64,000 nt of DNA from Bacteroidales bacterium (GTDB lineage Bacteria > Bacteroidota > Bacteroidia > Bacteroidales > P3). Every line of letters begins with the position of its first letter. The first letter of the stretch is position 1. The DNA lies in the NCBI GenBank assembly GCA_017960475.1, contig JAGCZH010000016.1:62001-126000 (forward strand), written 5' to 3'. The position numbers were made by a program, and so were the translations under genes. Below are positions 55,383 to 64,000 of the stretch, in pieces. The notes beneath the pieces were generated by a model. That model worked only from the letters and a program-made list of their open reading frames with translations, had not been told where the DNA came from and made no database searches.

Positions 55383-56447
55383 ATGAACACGAAATATATT
55401 ATTCATTCTTCCAATCGTGCATTTAGCTCTTTAGACAAGGTGTTGTCGGGCAAAGCATACAACGATGCACGTTACTTCATTCTTTGTGATGAAAACACTT
55501 ATAATCACTGTCTTCCGATATTGATTTCACATACTTCACGACTCCAGGAATCGGAGTTCCTTGAAGTTCCCGTAGGAGAGGAAGCCAAAACCATTGATGT
55601 CGCTATGCAACTATGGAAGACTTTGCTCGACAGTAATGCCGACCGCAAAAGTGTTATTATCAACCTCGGAGGAGGATGTATAAGCGACCTTGGTGGGTTT
55701 GTCGCCTCGGCATATAAAAGAGGTATACGATATATCAATATACCCACCTCTCTAATCGGTATGGTGGATGCATCCATTGGAGGGAAAACGGCTGTGAATA
55801 TTGATAATATTAAAAATCAGATTGGCTATATACACCAGCCCTCCGCTGTAGTAATAAATCCCGATTTCCTTAATACCTTGTCAGAAAAGGATGTTGTTTC
55901 GGGTTATTTCGAGATTGTGAAAACGTTGCTTCTTTGTGATAAATCCGCCTTTCAGAGCCTTTTGGAGAATTCTGACGTAAGCGATGATATTCAAGCAATA
56001 AAGAAAATGATTCCTCTCTGCGTTGATTTTAAGAAAAGTGTTGTTGATGTTGATCCCACAGAGCTATCAATTCGGAGAATATTGAATCTGGGTCACACTT
56101 TTGGTCATGCCATAGAAAGTTTTTTTATTGACAATGGAGATGCGATTTCTCATGGACTTGCTGTCGGCTATGGATTACTGTGCGAATTATATCTCTCTGT
56201 CAAAAAGTTGGGCTTGAGTGACAGCATTCTAAAAGAATATTGTGGATTGTTGAGACGTTTCTCTGCGTTTCCGCGGTTATCTTTACGCGACACAGAGCAG
56301 ATACTTAAATTTATGAGGAGTGACAAGAAAAATGCAGACGGGAATATCCTTTGTGTGTTGCTTCAGGATATTGGCGAGCCTGTCATCGATATTGCCTTGG
56401 ATGAATTGGAGGTGCGTGATGCTTTATTGGCTGTTTCCAAACTCTAA
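55383..56447 (+). CDS. aroB: 3-dehydroquinate synthase
   Basis: A 354-residue NAD- and metal-dependent enzyme, step two of the shikimate pathway. Motifs: GEEAKTIDVAMQLWKTLL, NLGGGCISDLGGFVAS, PTSLIGMVDASIGGKTAVN, LNLGHTFGHAIES with metal His, and HGLAVGYGLL. The last 24 bp overlap, on the opposite strand, the 3-prime end of the nuclease-like gene. Confidence 0.97.
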   Translation: MNTKYIIHSSNRAFSSLDKVLSGKAYNDARYFILCDENTYNHCLPILISHTSRLQESEFLEVPVGEEAKTIDVAMQLWKTLLDSNADRKSVIINLGGGCISDLGGFVASAYKRGIRYINIPTSLIGMVDASIGGKTAVNIDNIKNQIGYIHQPSAVVINPDFLNTLSEKDVVSGYFEIVKTLLLCDKSAFQSLLENSDVSDDIQAIKKMIPLCVDFKKSVVDVDPTELSIRRILNLGHTFGHAIESFFIDNGDAISHGLAVGYGLLCELYLSVKKLGLSDSILKEYCGLLRRFSAFPRLSLRDTEQILKFMRSDKKNADGNILCVLLQDIGEPVIDIALDELEVRDALLAVSKL

Positions 56448-57101
56448 CAGTGCTGCATTGTTTTTCTCGCAGTAGTGTCGGTAAGGGCAGTCGTAAGGCT
56501 TGCCACAATGATCTCCAGGTTTTATGTCAGGTTCAAAGCCTTGTATCACATCTTTGAACCTCTCAACTTTTTCTGCTATATTACTTTCTGCTTTTTGAGC
56601 CTCTTTCAGTCTCTCCTCATAGACAGGATTGTCGTTTCCGTCATTATACACTAATGAAAACGAGGATATGTTATCAACGCAATGACTTATCACATAGTAT
56701 TGTAGATTCAAATCGTTAATGAAAACATCTTTGATTGACAGGGAGTTTTTGATTTCATAAACAGAGATTTCCCCGTTCGCGGATTTGTGCACTACGTCGG
56801 CAAGGACAAGCACTTCATTGAAAACAAAACCAGCTTCGTAAATATTTATCTCGCCCTCTTGTTCCAGTAGTTGTGATGTCAGTATAGGATATTTGTTTAT
56901 CTGACGTCCTAATTGCAGACTTAAGTCTATGGCGTTTGGAAACAGCGATTTGATTCTCGTTTCAAAAAGTCGTCCTTCTCTAAACTTTTTTAGTGTTTCG
57001 GGAGCGAAATGTGCTAATTTCGGTCGATAAACATCCAGGTACAATGCTTTTTCGCATTTCAATCCGAGAATGAATTTGCTCTTTGTAAGTCTGTAAAGCA
57101 T
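56424..57101 (-). CDS. Orphan Cas4/RecB-like PD-(D/E)XK protein with Fe-S cysteines
   Basis: A 225-residue protein starting MLYRLTKSKFILGLKCEKALYL. The nuclease motif is visible as Asp102 (VLADVVHK) and Glu116-x-Lys118 (YEIKNS), with Glu89 before it. Four Cys, at 16 and 199/205/211 (HCGKPYDCPYRHYC), are placed as in Cas4, AddB and DUF2779 proteins, where they hold a 4Fe-4S cluster. No cas genes or CRISPR array are in the window. It overlaps the aroB 3-prime end by 24 bp, convergently. Probably a DNA-repair or defence nuclease; function unproven. Confidence 0.75.
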   Translation of the reverse strand: MLYRLTKSKFILGLKCEKALYLDVYRPKLAHFAPETLKKFREGRLFETRIKSLFPNAIDLSLQLGRQINKYPILTSQLLEQEGEINIYEAGFVFNEVLVLADVVHKSANGEISVYEIKNSLSIKDVFINDLNLQYYVISHCVDNISSFSLVYNDGNDNPVYEERLKEAQKAESNIAEKVERFKDVIQGFEPDIKPGDHCGKPYDCPYRHYCEKNNAALLEFGNSQ

Positions 57102-57205
57102 GTACTTAGTAACGTATAAAGTTTAACGTTTAAAGATTTCTCTCGGTTTATAGTCAATGCTTTATGTGTAATCATCGTTTTACCGTATTGTTTTACGATG
57201 GCTTA

Positions 57206-58474
57206 TTATTGTTGTTCGACAAGCAGTTGGGTTGTTGTTCGCGCCCTCTGTTGCAATAGAATATTGCGGCCACCGACAATGCTGTCGATAATAGACTGAT
57301 TATAGTATCGTATTGTTATTAGTTGCAAATTTGTATTGTATACAAGTCGAAAGTCTTTTTCAAGGTTCTCACGTAGTTTTTTAAGAAGTATCTCGTTGTG
57401 GTCGATACACAAAGAGAAACTAAGCGCTGAGTTTTGCATCATATTCACACGTATATTCAGCTCCGCTAAAACGGCGAAGATGGTATGCAAATTCTCCTCG
57501 GCAATAAATGAGAAGTCTTTAGGTTGTATGGAGATGAGTGTCTGGTTGTTTTTGAAAATGTAGAGAGGAGTGAGAGGTTCGATACTGTCGAAAGGACCTA
57601 TTTTCGACCCTTCTGCAGAGGGGTTGATAAAAGATTTGATATTCAGTTCTATACCCTTGTTCTGTATTGGTTTAACTGTTTTTGGGTGTATTACCGAGGC
57701 TCCGTAATAGGCTAATTCAATTGCTTCGTTGAAAGGTATCTTGTTGATTTTAATTGTTTCTTTGAAGAATTTCGGGTCGGCATTCAAGAAGCCAGGCACA
57801 TCTTTCCAGATGGTCATACTCTCGGCTTCTAGGCAATAGGAAAGTATTGACGCGGAATAGTCACTACCCTCACGGCCTAATGTGGTGGTTGTTCCATTTT
57901 CGGTGCCAGCAATAAAACCTTGAGTTACCACTATGGATTTTGGGGTTTGCAATAAAGGTCGGATTATGGTATTGGCCATTGTGCATGTGGTGTCGAAATC
58001 CACAATACCTTCGCGATAGTTGTTATCGGTGCGGATCACCTGACGGACATCAATCCATGTGTTGTTGATACCGATGCTGTTAAGATAGCCGGAAACAAGA
58101 GTGGTGGAAATAAGTTCTCCAAATGACACAACACGATCGTAGTCGTAATTGTATTCTGTTGGTTTGGAGAATGAGGCGTCTTTCAAACTGTCGAAAAGGA
58201 GACGTAGCTTGACAAAAGTGTCATTTTCAGTATCGTCAAAGAGCTCTCTCGCTATTGAAAAGTGATAGTCATAACATTGTTGAAGTAACTCAGTGTGTTC
58301 TAGCTCGTTTTTCGGGATCCCGGGGATGATTTTTTCGAGAAGATTAGTCGTTTTTCCCATTGCGGATATCACAACGACAAGTGGACTATCTTGGTAATGA
58401 GATACAATATTGGCCATGTTCTTTATGGCCGAGACGCTGTTGACGGAGGCACCGCCGAATTTGAAGACTCTCAT
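57206..58474 (-). CDS. lysC: Aspartate kinase
   Basis: A 422-residue enzyme phosphorylating aspartate, the first step to lysine/DAP, threonine and methionine. It has MRVFKFGGASVNSV, VISAMGKTTNLL, SFGELISTTLVSGYL, TTTLGREGSDYSASIL, WKDVPGFLNADPKF and YYGASVIHPKTVKPIQ. ACT regulatory domains occupy the last 120 residues. There is no fused homoserine dehydrogenase. It lies 77 bp downstream of smpB. Confidence 0.95.
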   Translation of the reverse strand: MRVFKFGGASVNSVSAIKNMANIVSHYQDSPLVVVISAMGKTTNLLEKIIPGIPKNELEHTELLQQCYDYHFSIARELFDDTENDTFVKLRLLFDSLKDASFSKPTEYNYDYDRVVSFGELISTTLVSGYLNSIGINNTWIDVRQVIRTDNNYREGIVDFDTTCTMANTIIRPLLQTPKSIVVTQGFIAGTENGTTTTLGREGSDYSASILSYCLEAESMTIWKDVPGFLNADPKFFKETIKINKIPFNEAIELAYYGASVIHPKTVKPIQNKGIELNIKSFINPSAEGSKIGPFDSIEPLTPLYIFKNNQTLISIQPKDFSFIAEENLHTIFAVLAELNIRVNMMQNSALSFSLCIDHNEILLKKLRENLEKDFRLVYNTNLQLITIRYYNQSIIDSIVGGRNILLQQRARTTTQLLVEQQ

Positions 58475-58551
58475 TTATATAAAAAGGTAAAGGTTAGCAG
58501 CGTGAATTATGTGGTTAATGAATTAATTGTTAATGTTGTGACACGGGTGTA

Positions 58552-59004
58552 TTATAGAAGTTGGCGCTCCATATCTCTGCGGGTGTCTTTGGCTTTGATG
58601 GTTTCCCGTTTGTCAAAGAATTTCTTGCCTCGAGCAAGGCTAATATCCAGTTTTGCATATCCTTGCGGATTGACATATAGCAGTGTTGGAATAATGGTAT
58701 AGCCGCGTTCTTTTATTTTGTTTTGTAGTTTTCTCAACTCTTTACGGGTTAGAAGCAATTTACGGTCTCGTTTTGCGGGATGATTTAGCCAGCTTCCAAA
58801 GCGGTATTCGCTGATATGCATCTGTTTTACAAATAATTCGTTTCCAATAAAAGCACAATAGGCGTCAGTGAGATTGGCTCGTCCATCTCGAATACTTTTT
58901 ATTTCTGTCCCTGTCAATACTATACCGGCAGTGAATGAATCAATTAAAAAATACTGGTACTCGGCTTTCTTGTTTTTTATCTCAATAATGTTTTTTGCTT
59001 CCAT
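58552..59004 (-). CDS. smpB: SsrA-binding protein SmpB
   Basis: A 150-residue partner of tmRNA in ribosome rescue. It has YFLIDSFTAGIVLTGTEIKSIRDGRANLTDAYC, the oligonucleotide-binding beta barrel, NHPAKRDRKLLLTRKEL and the basic C-terminal tail KFFDKRETIKAKDTRRDMERQL. Length and motifs are standard. No tmRNA gene is seen next to it. Confidence 0.97.
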   Translation of the reverse strand: MEAKNIIEIKNKKAEYQYFLIDSFTAGIVLTGTEIKSIRDGRANLTDAYCAFIGNELFVKQMHISEYRFGSWLNHPAKRDRKLLLTRKELRKLQNKIKERGYTIIPTLLYVNPQGYAKLDISLARGKKFFDKRETIKAKDTRRDMERQLL

Positions 59005-59088
59005 GATGTTATATTACGTCAAATATCCCGAAATGTTGTTTCCCTAACGTATTTATTTTCTCCGAGTATTACATATAGGTCAATATGG

Positions 59089-59118
59089 AAAAGGGTCTCC
59101 TCGCAAGGAAACCCTTTT
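59089..59118 (-). terminator. Hairpin after the Ser-rich gene
   Basis: An 8-bp stem AAAAGGGT (59089-59096) with ACCCTTTT (59111-59118), extended inside by TCCT/AGGA past one mismatch. Located 100 bp past the Ser-rich gene stop and before smpB. Confidence 0.65.
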
Positions 59119-59218
59119 CTTTGAACAACATTAAATTTTTTCTGAGTTATTAATGTGAATGTGATTGTTCAACTCATGTTATTGCGTTGTTGACTCAGAA
59201 ACAACTTCGCTTTTTCAA

Positions 59219-60307
59219 TTAATCGGCCTCGTATATTAGTAATTCTCCTTCAGCATACATGAACAGCATGGGGTCTTTGTCGCGTTTTTTGAAAATCCAG
59301 CATCCGCCGTTTTCTCTGTCAATCTCTGTTTTGATGTATTTTGAACTGATTTTTTGTTCGGCAAGTAATTTGTCGTTTCTGTCGAAGACTTGCATATAAG
59401 TGTTGCCGTCTACATCGTTGACGATAGCATACATAAGGTCGCCGCTGATTGCATAGCTTACCATGTCTACGTTATATGTGTCGTGTATGTATTTGTGGAC
59501 CACCACAACGTCGGTAACATGATAGTCGTACCAATAGGAGTTGCAGTATAGCCAGAATCCGGGCCAGAAGATGGGGCGGGGAGGTACGGGGTGCCAGAAT
59601 ATTGGGTGCATATGAATCATGCAGTGGTGATAGGGGTGGTAGAAATAGGGTGCGGGGTGCATGGGGCGATGTGATGGAGGCATGGGACCTGGGCGTCCTG
59701 GGCGAGCATAGCTATGGCCTGGGTGGTTCTGTGGATTAACGTTAGGACGACTGTCGCCACGATTACCGGTCCCTCTTGGTGCTCCAGCTCCAGGTTTTCC
59801 ACTAGTGCCTGTACGACCGCTGGGGTTGGCGGAAGAGCCTGTACGGCCATTGCCGTCTTTCGACCCTTTAGGGGCGGTGCTGGTAGGAGATCCTACACGT
59901 GAGCGTGATGAGGATGGTCTGTTGTCGATAATTCTGTCCTTGCTTGTGGTTTCGCCGCGACCTCTATCACTATTTCCATAAGTTGTGGTGCCTCTGCGGC
60001 TTGAAGGTGACACATCGCTGTGGCTTGATGGACTGGAGTGGCTGCTGCGGCTCGATGGGCTGGAGTAGCTGCCACGGCTTGATGGCGATGAACTGCTGCG
60101 GCTTGAGGAACTAGAGTAGCTACCACGGCTTGAAGAAGAACTGCCGCGACTTGAGCTGGAAGATACACTTCCACCGCCGCGTGAACCAGACGATGATGAG
60201 TGGCTTCCACCGCCGCGACTTCCACCACTTCTGCCTTGCGCCAGGGCTGGAGTTGTCCCTAGGAGTGCAAGAACTGCGAATATTGCTATCAATTTACTGG
60301 TTTTCAT
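59219..60307 (-). CDS. Exported Ser/Gly-rich protein with His/Pro-rich middle
   Basis: A 362-residue protein of unknown function. A Sec signal peptide ends near ALAQ-GRSGG (about residue 24). Residues 25-115 are almost only Ser, Arg, Gly and Pro in imperfect repeats (units such as SSRGSYSSSSSR), and 115-200 are Gly/Pro/Arg-rich. Residues 205-250 are rich in His, Pro, Trp and Tyr (YHPYHHCMIHMHPIFWHP), which could bind metal. The last 110 residues look folded, beta-rich (VDGNTYMQVFDRNDKLLAEQ). Probably a periplasmic or surface protein. Confidence 0.78.
   Translation of the reverse strand: MKTSKLIAIFAVLALLGTTPALAQGRSGGSRGGGSHSSSSGSRGGGSVSSSSSRGSSSSSRGSYSSSSSRSSSSPSSRGSYSSPSSRSSHSSPSSHSDVSPSSRRGTTTYGNSDRGRGETTSKDRIIDNRPSSSRSRVGSPTSTAPKGSKDGNGRTGSSANPSGRTGTSGKPGAGAPRGTGNRGDSRPNVNPQNHPGHSYARPGRPGPMPPSHRPMHPAPYFYHPYHHCMIHMHPIFWHPVPPRPIFWPGFWLYCNSYWYDYHVTDVVVVHKYIHDTYNVDMVSYAISGDLMYAIVNDVDGNTYMQVFDRNDKLLAEQKISSKYIKTEIDRENGGCWIFKKRDKDPMLFMYAEGELLIYEAD
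60017..60213 (-). repeat. Imperfect Ser-codon repeat region
   Basis: Short imperfect repeats of the unit AGCCGCAGCAGT/TCATCG type encode the Ser/Arg-rich stretch of the exported protein. Such tracts are prone to slip-strand length change. Boundaries are approximate. Confidence 0.6.
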
Positions 60308-60474
60308 AATATATCCTTTCTTTTATTGTTTTCTATTGCGTTTTTTCACAATGCAAAAATATACACAGATTTCAAAGTAAAACCCTATAGGGTCGCATAT
60401 TTTTCCGGATTTTTCCGTAAATTCCCTAAAAATATCCTTTTTTATGATTATAGATTTGATAATTATTATTTTAG

Positions 60475-60507
60475 AAAAGACTGGATTATTTCGTTATCCA
60501 GTCTTTT
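60475..60507. terminator. Terminator after the 172-residue membrane protein gene
   Basis: A 12-bp perfect stem AAAAGACTGGAT (60475-60486) with ATCCAGTCTTTT (60496-60507) and a 9-base loop, starting 3 bp beyond the stop at 60510. T-tracts flank it on both strands, so it works in either direction. Confidence 0.82.
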
Positions 60508-60509
60508 TT

Positions 60510-61028
60510 TCATTCTTCTTCATCATTTTTGTTTTCTTCAGTTGGACTTTCCGAGACCTCCGTTCGGTTGAACGCTCCTAGATTTCGTAAAGATATATAG
60601 TAGTATAAAACAAAAAGGATGGTGAGCATTATGTCGCCCAGCGGCATACTTTCCCTGCCTAAGAACAGCACCGTAATAAGCATGATAAGCATCTGGGCAA
60701 GAGTGTACATGTGGAATCCGCTTTTTCGCAGATTCCACATCAGAATGGCTCCAGTTAGTGACATGGCGTTAAGCAGAGCACTGCATAGAAAAAAAGAACG
60801 CGGCGTATCAAGCATTTGCTCTATTGCCACAGTATAGGTTGACATTTGTCCTGACAACTTTATGGCGCCAGATTCATAGGCGCTTTTCATTACTGGTTGA
60901 GCGATACCGGTTATAGTGTTGCTTATGAAGTAGAAACCCGATCCGATCATGCTAAGTACCAAAACTATACGCAATGTTCTTCGGCGTGCTTCAAACATTC
61001 TCTGTTCTATCGACCCGTCGTTATTCAT
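60510..61028 (-). CDS. Small four-helix membrane protein of unknown function
   Basis: A 172-residue protein with four hydrophobic segments (about 18-38, 78-98, 104-124 and 128-147), a basic N terminus and an acidic tail ending NKNDEEE. I do not recognise a family. It lies 80 bp after pyrF on the same strand and ends in a strong terminator, so it may be the last gene of that unit. Confidence 0.72.
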   Translation of the reverse strand: MNNDGSIEQRMFEARRRTLRIVLVLSMIGSGFYFISNTITGIAQPVMKSAYESGAIKLSGQMSTYTVAIEQMLDTPRSFFLCSALLNAMSLTGAILMWNLRKSGFHMYTLAQMLIMLITVLFLGRESMPLGDIMLTILFVLYYYISLRNLGAFNRTEVSESPTEENKNDEEE

Positions 61029-61108
61029 TTGGAAAGATGTGTGGATAAAAAATTCCTGATAATGGATAGAAAAAAATGGAAATCAGGCTTTCAATGTAAA
61101 GACCTTGT

Positions 61109-61951
61109 TTAGATAACATTGTGGTTTTTAAGCTCTTCAGCCATCTGACATTGAAGTTTATGAGCCTCTTGAGCGGCACGTTCGGCAAAGTCTTTCTCGC
61201 CAGAGGCATAGATAATGCCTCGGGACGAGTTGACCAATAGTCCGCACTCCGATGTCATGCCATAGCGGCACACTTCCGTCAGGCTACCTCCTTGAGCGCC
61301 AACGCCAGGCACCAAAAGGAAATTGTTGGGTACAATAGCACGTACTGTTGTCAGCATGTCGGCTTTGGTGGCACCGACAACATACATCATGTTTCCGTCG
61401 TTACCCCATTTTAGGGATGTCTCCAATACTTTCTCGAAAAGATGTTTGCCGTCGTCATTGTCTTTTAGGAATTGGAAATCAAAGGCACCTTTATTGGAGG
61501 TAAGAGCCAGGAGAATAACCCATTTGTTTTCGTATACTGTGAAAGGAGTCACGGAGTCTTCACCCATATAAGGAGCTATGGTAAGAGAGTCGAAATTGAA
61601 ATCTCCGTCAGGGTCAAGAAAAGCCTTGGCATATTGCTGTGAGGTGTTGCCTATGTCACCGCGTTTGGCATCGGCGATGGTGAACACCTTCTCGTTAAGG
61701 CTATGAAGATAGTCCATGGTCATCTTCAGTTGCTCTAGCCCCTTGATTCCCCCTGCCTCATAGAAAGCCAAATTAGGCTTGTATGCCACAGCATAGGGGA
61801 GTGTGGCATCAATGATTGCTTTATTGAAATTAAATATGGCGTCTTTATCGTTACGCAAGTGTTGCGGTATCTTGTTAATGTCGCTATCAAGACCGACGCA
61901 AAGGAATGATTTTTTTGTGTGTATTGTTTGAATAAGTTCTTGGCGTGTCAT
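61109..61951 (-). CDS. pyrF: Orotidine 5-phosphate decarboxylase (type 2)
   Basis: A 280-residue TIM-barrel enzyme making UMP, the last step of pyrimidine synthesis. Motifs are [37 protein letters not shown], the catalytic [18 protein letters not shown] and [10 protein letters not shown]. The longer type-2 form is usual in Bacteroidota and some others. It is followed by a small membrane protein gene. Confidence 0.97.
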   Translation of the reverse strand: MTRQELIQTIHTKKSFLCVGLDSDINKIPQHLRNDKDAIFNFNKAIIDATLPYAVAYKPNLAFYEAGGIKGLEQLKMTMDYLHSLNEKVFTIADAKRGDIGNTSQQYAKAFLDPDGDFNFDSLTIAPYMGEDSVTPFTVYENKWVILLALTSNKGAFDFQFLKDNDDGKHLFEKVLETSLKWGNDGNMMYVVGATKADMLTTVRAIVPNNFLLVPGVGAQGGSLTEVCRYGMTSECGLLVNSSRGIIYASGEKDFAERAAQEAHKLQCQMAEELKNHNVI

Positions 61952-62030
61952 AATTGAAAGAAAAATTAATAAGATATAGTGTGATGAATGATCATGTAAG
62001 ACGGTTGTTTTTCGAATTGCTGTCGGATTA

Positions 62031-62735
62031 TCACGCTTTTGTTAATTGATGGAAAATCTCTTCCAGATTGGATTGACCTTGGGATTTCAATTCCTCAATG
62101 CTGCCGTCGGCGACAATTTTGCCGTGGTTGATAATCACAGCTCTACCGCACATAGCCTCAACCTCTTGCATTATGTGCGTCGACAGCAATACAATCTTGT
62201 TTTTGCCTGCATTGCGAATCACTTTTCGTATCTCGTCCAGCTGGTTGGGGTCAAGTCCAGTGGTTGGCTCGTCAAGGATCAGCACTTTGGGATCGTGGAT
62301 CATAGCATGTGCCAGTCCAACACGCTGACGGTAACCTTTAGAGAGTGCGCCGATTTTTTTGCCTAGTTCGGGTTGCAACCCGGTGAGTTCTATCATTTCA
62401 TCCACACGTTTCTTTGCATCATTAAGTTTGTAAATGTCGGCGGTGAAACGTAGAAACTCGGGTATATACATGTCGGTATAAAGAGGGTTTTGTTCTGGCA
62501 GGTAGCCTATGTTGCGACACACCTCGCGGGGTTCATCGTAAATACTGTGGCCGTACACTGTGACTTCGCCTTCAGAGGGAGGTATGAAGCATGTTATTAT
62601 CTTCATCAACGTGGATTTGCCTGCGCCATTGGGGCCGAGCAATCCCACTATCTCCCCTGGTTGAACGGAGAAGCTAACGTTGTCTAATGCTCTCTGTGTT
62701 CCGTATAGTTTGGTGATATCTTTGACTTCTAACAC
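62031..62735 (-). CDS. ABC transporter ATP-binding protein, GldA-like
   Basis: A 234-residue ATPase with Walker [14 protein letters not shown]-loop [14 protein letters not shown], signature [14 protein letters not shown], Walker [16 protein letters not shown] and the switch [12 protein letters not shown]. The Q-loop and signature region closely resemble GldA, the gliding-motility ATPase, and ABC-2-type exporters. No permease gene is beside it, and it is shorter than Flavobacterium GldA. The substrate is unknown. It lies 42 bp after the amidase gene. Confidence 0.88.
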   Translation of the reverse strand: MLEVKDITKLYGTQRALDNVSFSVQPGEIVGLLGPNGAGKSTLMKIITCFIPPSEGEVTVYGHSIYDEPREVCRNIGYLPEQNPLYTDMYIPEFLRFTADIYKLNDAKKRVDEMIELTGLQPELGKKIGALSKGYRQRVGLAHAMIHDPKVLILDEPTTGLDPNQLDEIRKVIRNAGKNKIVLLSTHIMQEVEAMCGRAVIINHGKIVADGSIEELKSQGQSNLEEIFHQLTKA

Positions 62736-62777
62736 TGTCTCAATTATTTGTTAAGGTTCTCCCACTCAATGCACTTT

Positions 62778-64000
62778 TTATTGCTCTTGAAGTTCGCGGG
62801 CCTCTTGGAGGCTAATGCGTTTGCCATTGTAAAAAGCGATAACAAAGGCATCCTTAAAACCTTTCTTGCGGAGTTCGTTTTGAATGTTCTTCGCTTTCGA
62901 CACTGTGCTTTCATTGCCCATAGTGTAGCGATACACATTGCCTTGCTTGTATTGGTCATATCCTGTCAGGCCCTTGAATTCCTTTGAACCGGCCTTAAGC
63001 TCTTTTTCGCTGGATAGGAATTGCACTCGGTATGTGACGCCCGCCACCTCTTTGTCGTCCTGTTTAACAGTGACTTGCACGTCGTCTTGCTGCTGAAGGT
63101 ATGGCTCTATCGAGGGAGGAACATTTTTTTCAGGGAACGGGTTGTTGTCCTGTGGTCTTTTGACTTCGGCTTTAGGAGCCTCCTCGCCTTGCGACTGGAG
63201 AATGGCGGCTTCCAAGGCTCCATCCTGACGTATTTGTTCGTCTAGGGTGCTGTCGGCAATAGCGTCGCCTTGAGGTATGGGTTTCTTGGTCTTGTTCTTG
63301 CCATAGCCAGGAAGGTCTATTTCCATCTTTTTGGGTTTTGCCACAGACTCCTCATGCGACTTGTAGTTGGCAAAAGCGTTGAGTAGACAAACCGCTATAG
63401 TGGCCTGGCCTTCATCCGACATCATGTAAGCCTCCTCAGCAGGGTTGCTTATAAAACCAACCTCAGTAAGCACGGATGGCATAGCCGTTTTGTAGATAAC
63501 AAAGAATTCGGCTTGTTTGACTCCGCGGTTGGTGGTTTTGATGGCGCTTTTATACTGGTCTTGCACGTATTGTGCAAAATTGAGACTTTTGTCGATGTAG
63601 GCATTTTGGTACATTGCGAACATCACATAGCTTTCTGGCGAATTAGGGTCAAAGCCTTTGTATTCGCTGTTGTCCTTGTAACCATCTTCCAGCAGGATGT
63701 CGGCATTTTCCTTTTTTGCCACTTCCATATTCGCGCGGCTACGCGAAAGCCCCATGACGTAAGTCTCCATGCCTACAGGCACCGAGGTGGGGTGCGAATT
63801 GATGTGTATAGACACAAAGAGGTCGGCTTTGGCGCGATTGGCTATGTTGGCGCGTTCGGCCAAGGTGACGTCGACATCTGTAGTGCGGGTGTAGATTACC
63901 TTTACATCAGGATAGTTGTCTTCCACCAATTTACCAAATTTTTTAGCGATTGACAAGGTAAGTTCTTTCTCCTTGCTATGCTTACCCAATGCACCTGGTT
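62778..64000 (-). CDS. N-acetylmuramoyl-L-alanine amidase, C-terminal part (cut by window edge)
   Basis: The frame stays open to the right edge: codons before GKHSKEKELTLSIAKKFG read P-G-A-L, the usual DPGHGGxxPGALG context, so the annotated internal TTG at 63989 is not the start. The amidase_3 zinc hydrolase domain shows VKVIYTRTTDVDVTLAERANIAN, FVSIHINSH and LTEVGFISNPAEE with the catalytic Glu. After a Pro/Gln/Lys linker, the last 90 residues (VTYRVQFLSSEKEL) resemble a SPOR peptidoglycan-binding domain. It cleaves the peptide stem from glycan in cell division. Confidence 0.93.
   Translation of the reverse strand, partial: PGALGKHSKEKELTLSIAKKFGKLVEDNYPDVKVIYTRTTDVDVTLAERANIANRAKADLFVSIHINSHPTSVPVGMETYVMGLSRSRANMEVAKKENADILLEDGYKDNSEYKGFDPNSPESYVMFAMYQNAYIDKSLNFAQYVQDQYKSAIKTTNRGVKQAEFFVIYKTAMPSVLTEVGFISNPAEEAYMMSDEGQATIAVCLLNAFANYKSHEESVAKPKKMEIDLPGYGKNKTKKPIPQGDAIADSTLDEQIRQDGALEAAILQSQGEEAPKAEVKRPQDNNPFPEKNVPPSIEPYLQQQDDVQVTVKQDDKEVAGVTYRVQFLSSEKELKAGSKEFKGLTGYDQYKQGNVYRYTMGNESTVSKAKNIQNELRKKGFKDAFVIAFYNGKRISLQEARELQEQ

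Noticed and set aside
56424-57101. CRISPR-Cas locus
   Set aside because: No direct-repeat array and no other cas gene were seen; only the single Cas4-like protein.
58552-59218. tmRNA gene next to smpB
   Set aside because: No alanine-like acceptor stem or tag reading frame is visible around smpB.
63977-63989. TTG at 63989 as the true start of the amidase
   Set aside because: The frame continues upstream through P-G-A-L to the window edge, where the family motif and signal peptide should lie, so the gene is cut, not started, here.

Overview
The window looks like a chromosomal segment of a member of the Bacteroidota, most likely order Bacteroidales. Supporting points are: promoters of the TTTG-N18/20-TAnnTTTG type (for example 20878-20908 and 45796-45826); Bacteroidota-type families (a DUF4290 protein next to murA, a DUF4175 giant, long type-2 PyrF, a WbqC-like protein); a Bacteroides-like serine palmitoyltransferase; and a gene set matching sulfonolipid (capnine) synthesis. 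The DNA is AT-rich and gene-dense. I see no insertion sequence, prophage, rRNA operon or CRISPR array. Two genes are cut by the edges: purB on the left and an N-acetylmuramoyl-L-alanine amidase on the right.

Layout. 1-5854: leftward block of purB, a PHP phosphatase, murA, DUF4290, an RluA-type pseudouridine synthase, a YbaK-like tRNA editing protein and nadA. 5855-6666: about 0.8 kb of very AT-rich non-coding DNA with short repeated words. 6667-19495: mostly rightward block of rpiB, a LutB-like Fe-S protein, deoC, serine palmitoyltransferase, a GNAT-like protein, a DUF4175 protein, an anti-sigma-like ATPase, ybeY and mnmG, with two leftward genes inside it. Two ParB-site (parS) palindromes, at 4202 and 17552, flank the AT-rich gap. 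The outward gene orientation, the parS sites and nearby mnmG suggest the window is close to the replication origin; this is an inference.

19500-31837: WbqC-like protein, tandem tRNA-Lys genes, glmS, a large transglutaminase-like lipoprotein, cutC, an aspartate-type aminotransferase, then recA and a RelA/SpoT homologue side by side. 31844-38039: a six-gene leftward operon encoding a heterodisulfide-reductase-like electron-transfer system (flavoprotein HdrA, HdrB, two HdrC-like ferredoxins, a membrane HdrD-like protein) headed by a two-domain VOC protein. Its substrate is not evident.

38295-48820: an envelope operon (membrane protein, dxr, rseP, LptF/G permease), a PpiD/SurA-type chaperone, cdd, dusB and an acyl-CoA ligase. 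48916-52236: a compact SDR, cysteate-synthase-like and alpha-oxoamine-synthase operon that reads as a sulfonolipid pathway. With the separate serine palmitoyltransferase at 9268, the cell probably makes both sphingolipids and sulfonolipids. 52484-64000: mazG, a U32 peptidase, aroB, an orphan Cas4/RecB-like Fe-S nuclease, lysC, smpB, a Ser/Gly-rich exported protein, a small membrane protein, pyrF, a GldA-like ABC ATPase and the partial amidase with a SPOR-like domain.
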